Positions 57,639 to 64,000 of a stretch of 64,000 bases of DNA are shown here, piece by piece. Source of the DNA: Liquidambar formosana (taxonomy: Eukaryota > Streptophyta > Magnoliopsida > Saxifragales > Altingiaceae). The DNA is taken from contig CM077832.1 of NCBI GenBank assembly GCA_039720395.1, positions 19,563,850 through 19,627,849 of the forward strand, read 5' to 3'. The notes under the pieces are model-generated. The model had not been told where the DNA came from, did no database searches, and worked only from the letters and a program-made list of their open reading frames with translations. The translations under genes and the position numbers were made by a program. How positions within the stretch are numbered: position 1 is the stretch's first letter; each line of letters opens with the position of its first letter.

Positions 57639-60600
57639 ATGGATATTTATGGCATGGATATAGATCCTAGGAACGATGTCCCCCCGGAGCTCGTTGAGCA
57701 AAGGAAAAGGGGCGTCACCGAACCTAATATGGATGAATTGGAATCAATCAACTTAGGGACGAATGAATTGCCAAGAATAGTTAAAATTGGGAAAACCCTC
57801 TCCCCCGTTGAAAAAGAAAAGATGATCTCCCTCTTGAAAGCCAACATTATGGCTTTTGCATGGTCTTATGAAGACATGCCTGGCATTGACCCCGATATTG
57901 TGCAACACTATATCCCCACCAATTCCCTAAAGAAGCCGGTAAAGCAGAAACTCAGAAGATTAAAACCAGAATGGGCCCTAAAAGTAAAAGAAGAGGTAAC
58001 TAAACAACTAGACGCGGGTTTCCTTCAAGTTGTGGAGTACCCCGAGTGGTTGTCGAATATAGTGCCTGTGCCTAAAAAAGATGGGAAAGTGAGGATGTGT
58101 GTCGACTTCCGAGATCTCAACGCCGCGAGCCCTAAGGATGACTTTCCTTTACCCCATATCGACGTGTTGGTAGATAGCACGGTGGGACATGCACTCCTCT
58201 CCTTCATGGACGGATTCTCCGGGTATAACCAGATAAAGATGGCGCCTCAAGACATGGAGAAAACAGCCTTTATCACGCAATGGGGAACGTACTGTTACAA
58301 AGTAATGCCTTTTGGCTTAAGAAACGCTGGGGCTACTTACCAAAGAGCAGCTACGACCCTATTGCATGATATGATCCATAAGGAAGTCGAGGTTTACGTC
58401 AATGATATGATCGTGAAGTCCGTGGATAGGGAAGGGCATTTCAAGGCACTAGAGAAATTCTTAGAGCGAGCAAAAAAGTACAATCTCCGTCTCAACCCAC
58501 AGAAGTGTGCTTTCGGCGTCACTGCAGGCAAGCTATTGGGGTTTATGATCACTCAGAGAGGTATCGAAGTGGACCCAGGGAAGATAAAAGCTATTGTGGA
58601 GATGGAGCCGCCTAGCACTGAGAAGCAGATCCGGGGTTTTCTGGGAAGAGTTCAATACATAAGCCGATTCATTGCCAACTTGACCATGGTTTACGAACCA
58701 ATCTTCAAATTGCTTAAGAAAGGTGTGCCAAAAGTATGGAACGAAGAATGCCAAGAGGCCTTTGAGACCATTAAGAGATACTTGAGCAATCCTCCAATCT
58801 TAGTTCCCCCACGGCAAGGCGCGCCACTTTTGTTATACTTAACGGTCACCGAAACCGCGACGGGAGCTATGTTAGCTCAATATCTTGAAGGGTCTACAAA
58901 GGAAAATGCCATTTATTACTTAAGCAAGAAAATGACAGACTATGAAGTGAAGTACAATGCAATTGAAAAGGCTTGTGTGGCACTAGTATGGGCGACGCAG
59001 AAACTCCGGCACTACATGATGTCCTTCGAAGTGTTCTTGATAAGTCGCATGGACCCGTTGAAGTACCTGGTAGAAATGCCAGTATTGTCATTCAGAACTG
59101 CTCGATGGTCAATTCTCCTCAATGAATTCGACATCAAGTACGTGAATCAGAAGTCTATCAAGGGAAGCGTCATCGCAGACTACCTAGCCAGCTGTCCGGT
59201 GTCATCATCCGCTCCGTTCAACGATCAATTCCCAGATGAGGACGTGCTAGAGATTGGTAGAAAAACTTGGAGAGTATACTTCGATGGGGCAGCCAATAAG
59301 AAAGGTTATGGGATAGGAGTCCTGCTGGTCTCACCCGAAGAGGCATTTACACCGTTGGCGGTCAAGTTGGGGTTCGAAGCCACCAACAACATTGCTGAAT
59401 ATGAGGCCTGTATCCTAGCATTGGAAGCGGCACTTGAATTGGGGATCAAAGAATTAGAAGTGTTCGGGGACTCGGCGCTAATCATTTGTCAGATAAAAGG
59501 TGAATGGAAAACTCGAGATGAGAAGCTGCTACCCTACCATGCCTATCTGGAAGCTCTAACCAAGGAGTTCTCAGAGATAGAGTTCAACTACCTTTCAAGA
59601 AACAAGAACCAGTTCGCCGATGCCTTGGCGACCCTAGCATCCATGGTGGAGATACCTGATGGGGGAAATGTGAAGCCGTTGGTAATAGAATGCCGAGACA
59701 AGCCTGTGTACTGTTGTGCAATCCGAGGAGGGGAAGTGAATGATGGCCGTCCGTGGTTCCATGACATAAAGAAGTTCATTGAAGAAAGGGAGTACCCAGA
59801 AGGAGCATCTCGCATTGATAGAAAAACCCTAAGGCGGTTGGCAAGTCACTATGTACTTTGTGGAGGAAAGCTATATCAGAGATCATACGACGGGATCCAC
59901 CTGCTGTGTGTCACCGAGGAGGAAGCCGAGCATCTGATTAAAGAAATCCATGAAGGGACAGGGGCTCCGCATATGAATGGCTATATGTTAGCTAAGAAAA
60001 TCATGAGGTTAGGCTATTATTGGTCTACCATGGAAAGAGACTGCCACGCACATGTCAAGAAGTGCCACAAATGCCAACTGTTCGCCAGTGGACAACATTT
60101 GCCTTCTATGTCTTTAACAAGTATGTCGTCACCATGGCCATTCGCGGTATAGGGGATAGATATCATCGGACAGATCAAGCCAAAGGTGTCAAATGGGCAT
60201 GAATACATCCTGGTTGCCATCGACTACTTCACTAAGTGGGTGGAAGCAGCGTCCTTCAAGACCTTGAATTCCAAGAAGGTAGCACAGTTCATACAGCACA
60301 GCATCATCTATCGATATGGGGTACCGCATGAAGTTATCTCAGACAATGGCCAGCACTTTCAGAAAGAAACCCATGAGCTCTTGCAAAAGTACGGCATAGC
60401 CCACCATCTGTCGTCACCATACCGTCCTCAGACTAATGGAGCGGTGGAAGCAGCTAACAAGAACATCAAGAAGATACTACAGAAGACTGCGGACTCACAC
60501 ACAGACTGGCATGAGAAGTTGCCATTGGCTCTATGGGGTTACAGAACATCAATAAGATCGTCAACAGGGGCTACCCCTTATTCTCTAGTTTATGGAATGG

Positions 60601-60998
60601 AGGCCGTGTTGCCAGTTGAATTGGAAGTTCCTTCACTAAGAGTTGCCGTGGAGAGCCAGATAACAGAAGTGGACTGGGTTAAGAGCCGCTATGATGAGTT
60701 AGCTTTGCTGGATGAAAGGCGTTTAAGGGCGCTGTATCATGTTCAGGGGTATCAACGGAGAGTTGCCAGAGCATTCAACAAGCATGTCAAAGATCGAGGT
60801 CTAAAGAAAGGGGATGTAGTTCTGAAAGAAATCAGAGCTCCAGTGTTCGATCCGCGGGGAAAATTCAAGCCAAGTTGGGGTGGGCCATACATTATCAAAG
60901 AGATATTGCCAGCAGGGGCTGTTCGCCTCATGGATTTAGATGGAATTGAGTTCGCTCGTCCAACTAATTTGGACCAATTGAAAAAATATCATGTTTGA
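57639..60998 (+). pseudogene. pol: E6 pol with RT active-site change and one stop
   Basis: RT, RNase H, aRNH and integrase as in E3. The RT catalytic motif reads YVND: the codon at 58401-58403 is AAT where the other three copies have GAT, so the first catalytic Asp is Asn and RT should be inactive. TAG at 60150-60152 (like TGG to TAG) lies in the integrase just before the first catalytic Asp. The frame continues unshifted to TGA 60996-60998 with the catalytic residues otherwise present. Confidence 0.94.
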
Positions 60999-61340
60999 GG
61001 CCTGCTAGGTTAAAAACCCGTAAGGGCGGCCTAGGCAAAAGTTAAGGCATAAGAACTACGTAAGACCTGATTCTCCATTCAAAAACAAAAAAAAAAAACA
61101 AAAAAACAAAAACAAAAAAACAAAAAAAAACAAAAACAAAAAAAAAAGAAGAAAAAACCATGGAGATACGTAGGCAACCCATAAAGTTACCTTGGGTGCG
61201 GTCTAAATCAAACAACAAAATCCCAAATTCGATTTAGTATTGGCAATTTATTCAAAACTAAAATTGATTGACATAGCAATTCATTGGTATTAAGTAAAAG
61301 AACTATAAATATGCCATAAATATCCTATTCTATTGAGTCT
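60999..61340 (+). other. Post-pol region of E6
   Basis: Structured element 61000-61036, a longer A/C tract (61081-61157) than in E3, the GATACGTAGGCAACCC block, and on the minus strand one AATAAA (61247-61252). No plus-strand gene. Confidence 0.65.
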
Positions 61341-62627
61341 TCAGTTTTTCTTGGGCTTCTTTGCAGCTCGCTCTTCAGCTTTCTTCTCCTCTCTTGCATG
61401 TCTTCTTTTCTTCCTCAAGTCATGTTCATAAGCTGTTGTCACTGCTTCGATAATATCTTCTCTGCAAGGTCCAAGTTCATTGTTCTTGATAAGTCCAAAA
61501 ATCCTTTCTCTTCGAGTAGTCTCTCTCTCACCTAAATTGCTTTTCAACCATTCCTTATACTCGGGGCTCATCATATACGGACCATCAGTATTCGTAACTT
61601 GGGTTAGTATCAACTTGCTAGGCCATCGGTCCTTCGCCCAAGTCACTACAGAAAGACCCGCGGGCACCACAGGATAGTCACCTTTCAAGGAAGTGGGTAT
61701 GGTTTGCATGGCACCCATCTGACGAAGAACCCTTGAAGGCCAATAGAAGGAAGTAGACCTCAGTCCTATGAGTCTCACCATGGCGCATCCAGAAGTCCGC
61801 AGAAACACCTGGTCACTGCAGCCCCATATGAATACAAACCACTTGACACTCCTCCAAGAAAGGGTTTGGTAGTAACCTAGCCAATCTCTCAATGAAAATT
61901 GCCCAGGTAATTCAATGCGGCGAAGGCAGTAATGCTGGGGCTTGTATGGTGTAATGGCAACTGGTGACAAGAAATTCAGTCTTTCAAGCAACCACATCTG
62001 CAGTAGAATGGGGCTACCTCCTAAAGGAACCTTTGGGTCCTCATGAGTTTTATCCAAACCATTCAGGGTTTCAGCTAGCACCATGGGAATCAAGTTATGG
62101 CCCTTGGCAAGGAGAGGAATCAAGTCACAGATTTGAACGGGAACATGTGGAGTACCAGTGGAAATAAGAAAACGACCAATGAGGCAAAAGGCAAGAGCAT
62201 GCTTAATAGGAAAGGTAAAATTCAGAATACCTTTACTATCACAAGCTAAAAAAGAGGTTGCCAATTTCATCAAGTCTACCATATGGTCCTTTACAAACGT
62301 AGAGGCATATTGTGAGTGAATCCCAAGTAGATTGGAGAAAGAAGTAAGAAAGCTTGGGCGAGGAGTAGGGAGAATGAAAGGACCTACCGTTGAAACTCCA
62401 TACAATGCACAGAATTCCTCCATGGTTGGGCACAGTTCTTCATAGTTGAAGTGGAACACATGAACTTGAGCATCCCAAAAATATGTAGCAGCAGTCAAGA
62501 GGTTCGTTTCAAGCCTCACATGCCTCAAGGAGAGCAATGGATCCAAGCCAAAGCACTTGAACTCAGATTTTGCTTCAGCACTCATAACTCTCAAAAACCC
62601 TCCTAAAAATTTGTCTAGAGCCTCCAT
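61341..62627 (-). CDS. Intact antisense ORF of E6, plant-mobile-domain-like protein
   Basis: 428 residues, the same length as the E3 protein and nearly identical (differences include LDPLLSL for LDLLLSL and DAQVHVFHF for DPQVHVFRF). It has the ELCPTMEEFCALYGV block and the basic C-terminus. A TATA-like box (62677-62684) lies ~50-57 bp upstream on the minus strand, so a 20-25 nt leader is possible. Convergent with pol. The family resemblance is from memory; the function is unknown. Like E3, the frame is open in an element with broken sense genes. Confidence 0.85.
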   Translation of the reverse strand: MEALDKFLGGFLRVMSAEAKSEFKCFGLDPLLSLRHVRLETNLLTAATYFWDAQVHVFHFNYEELCPTMEEFCALYGVSTVGPFILPTPRPSFLTSFSNLLGIHSQYASTFVKDHMVDLMKLATSFLACDSKGILNFTFPIKHALAFCLIGRFLISTGTPHVPVQICDLIPLLAKGHNLIPMVLAETLNGLDKTHEDPKVPLGGSPILLQMWLLERLNFLSPVAITPYKPQHYCLRRIELPGQFSLRDWLGYYQTLSWRSVKWFVFIWGCSDQVFLRTSGCAMVRLIGLRSTSFYWPSRVLRQMGAMQTIPTSLKGDYPVVPAGLSVVTWAKDRWPSKLILTQVTNTDGPYMMSPEYKEWLKSNLGERETTRRERIFGLIKNNELGPCREDIIEAVTTAYEHDLRKKRRHAREEKKAEERAAKKPKKN

Positions 62628-63105
62628 AATTTCTAATGAATGAATACATGTAGGTTTAGGAACCTCTTGGATGTGTTTTTATAGGGAAAAGGTCACAAAT
62701 CCAAGTTCAAATAGGAAAAAACCCATCAGAATAGGAAGTTTCCTATTCAAAGTGGGATTTCCGCTTCGGGCTCGGGTAACCACCCAGGCCTGGGCGGCTA
62801 GCCTCCCGAAGCCTGGTGGTCACCCAAGCCACCTTGTTTTGGCTTTCTCCCTCGCTTTGTCTCGCCTTGACGCGTGATCAAACCTCCTTCCAAATGAGAT
62901 ATTCAACACTTTTTGAGCTTAAAATCAATCAAATTCCATCTTGAAATCAATTCCTTGAATTGATTTTATGTTCAAAAGGGTTGAATATATTTCCCCTGTG
63001 TCATGCCAACTCAAGTGACAATGTGTTAAGTCACTTTCCTCTTGCACCATGCCTGTTCAATCTTGATAAATTGATCATATATCCTCATTTCAAATCTTGA
63101 TTTTT
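62628..63105 (-). promoter_or_regulatory. Putative promoter region of the antisense gene (E6)
   Basis: TATAAAAA on the minus strand at 62677-62684, then the GC-rich hairpin at 62769-62830 (GGCTCGGGTAACCACCC ... GGTGGTCACCCAAGCC), then AT-rich DNA up to the array. Same layout as E3. Confidence 0.5.
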
Positions 63106-64000
63106 CATCCCACTTGGTTGAATATACTCATCATTTGAATATATTCTTCCATTTCAAAAGTGTATTCACTCTTTGAATATGCTTCTCAGTTTCAAATTCT
63201 CATTCCCTATCCTACTTGGTTGAATATATTCATCACTTGAATATATTTTTCCATTTCAAAAGTGTATTCACCCTTTGAATATGCTTCTCAGTTTCAAATT
63301 CTCATTTTCTATCATACTTGGTTGAATATATTCATCACTTGAATATATTCTTCCATTTCAAAAGCATGTTCACCCATTGAATATGCTTCCTAGTTTCAGA
63401 TCCTCATTATCACTTACTTGGTAAAATATATTCATCGCTTGGGTATATTTCTCCATTTCAATGGTATACTCATCACTCGAGTATACTTCTCAGATATTTT
63501 GTCACTTACTTGGTTAAGTATATCCATCGCTTGGGTATACTTCTCCATTTCAATGGTATGTTCATCACTTGAACATACTTCTCAGATCATTTGTCACTTA
63601 CTTGGTTAAGTATATCCACCACTTGGGTATATTTTTTCCATTTCAATGGTATACTCATCACTTGAGTATACTTCTCAGATATTTTGCCACTTACTTGGTT
63701 AAGTATATCCATCGCTTGGGTATATTTCTCCATTTCAATAGTATGTTCATCACTTGAACATACTTCTCAGATTATTTGTCACTTACTTGGTTAAATATAT
63801 TCATGACTAGAATATATTTCTCCATTTCAATGGTGTACTCATCACTTGAGTACACTTCTTAGATTATTCTCTATCTTACTTGCTTAAGTATATCCATCGC
63901 TTGGATATATTTCTCTATTTCAATGGTATGTTTATCACTTAAACATACTTGTCACTTACTTGGTTAAGTATATCCATCACTTGGATATATTTCTCTATTT
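63106..64000 (+). repeat. Tandem array of ~93-bp hairpin units (E6, runs off the window)
   Basis: Same unit series as in E3, with one extra diverged unit at the start (about 63106-63205). The array continues past 64000. Confidence 0.92.

Larger units (their letters stand above)
50457..64000 (+). mobile_element. E6: type I element, complete except for its 3' end outside the window
   Basis: 5' LTR, PBS, leader, gag-pro, intron, pol, post-pol region, antisense gene and the start of the array. It is inserted in E5 pol (GCATC precedes the LTR) and is the innermost element on this side. Close to E3 throughout. The 3' LTR should lie right of the window. Confidence 0.93.

Overview
This window is plant nuclear DNA built almost entirely of nested Ty3/gypsy LTR retrotransposons. 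The marks of the non-chromovirus Ogre/Tat lineage are long LTRs (about 1.9-2.8 kb), a primer-binding site starting TGGCGACTC right after each LTR, a gag with two C-x2-H-x4-H-x4-C knuckles, a gag-pro frame split from pol by a short GT-AG intron, an RT followed by two RNase H domains, an integrase with no chromodomain, a long antisense ORF downstream of pol and a tandem-repeat array before the 3' LTR. No ordinary host gene is visible. The species cannot be named from this; an angiosperm is likely.

Layout. 1-4526: right end of element E1 (tandem array, 3' LTR). 4527-6550: the only DNA outside these elements, a decayed coiled-coil gene and its 3' flank. 6551-11560: left part of E2 (5' LTR, PBS, leader, broken gag), cut by E4. 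E4 starts at 11561; its 5' LTR is split at 11965 by E3, which is complete (11966-28867, 16.9 kb) and flanked by the 5-bp duplication ACTTC. E4 resumes at 28868 (rest of 5' LTR, leader, gag-pro, pol, end of the antisense ORF) and is cut at 38815 by E5. E5 (38816-50456) carries a solo LTR (41654-44231, duplication ATGGG) in its leader and is cut within pol at 50456 by E6 (50457 to the window end). The nesting order, oldest to youngest, is flanking DNA, E2, E4, E5, E6, with E3 a separate insertion in E4.

How the parts work. LTR transcription would give one genomic RNA. Unspliced RNA stops at a TAG that overlaps the intron donor and yields Gag-Pro; splicing the 167-171 nt intron fuses Gag-Pro in frame to RT-RNH-aRNH-INT. 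The intron also holds a conserved AATAAA, so intronic polyadenylation could compete with splicing. Downstream of pol, a roughly 428-codon antisense gene runs toward pol with its own TATA-like box and AATAAA signals. It is intact in both copies fully present (E3, E6), although gag-pro-pol is broken in every copy.

The most interesting signals are structural. The 93-bp array is a string of short hairpins whose two arms change together. A long GC-rich hairpin is shared by one LTR promoter type and by the region upstream of the antisense gene. A compact fold follows the pol stop codon, and an LTR hairpin shows paired changes. LTR promoter modules have also been exchanged between subfamilies. All coordinates and comparisons were made by eye; no alignment, folding or database search was run.
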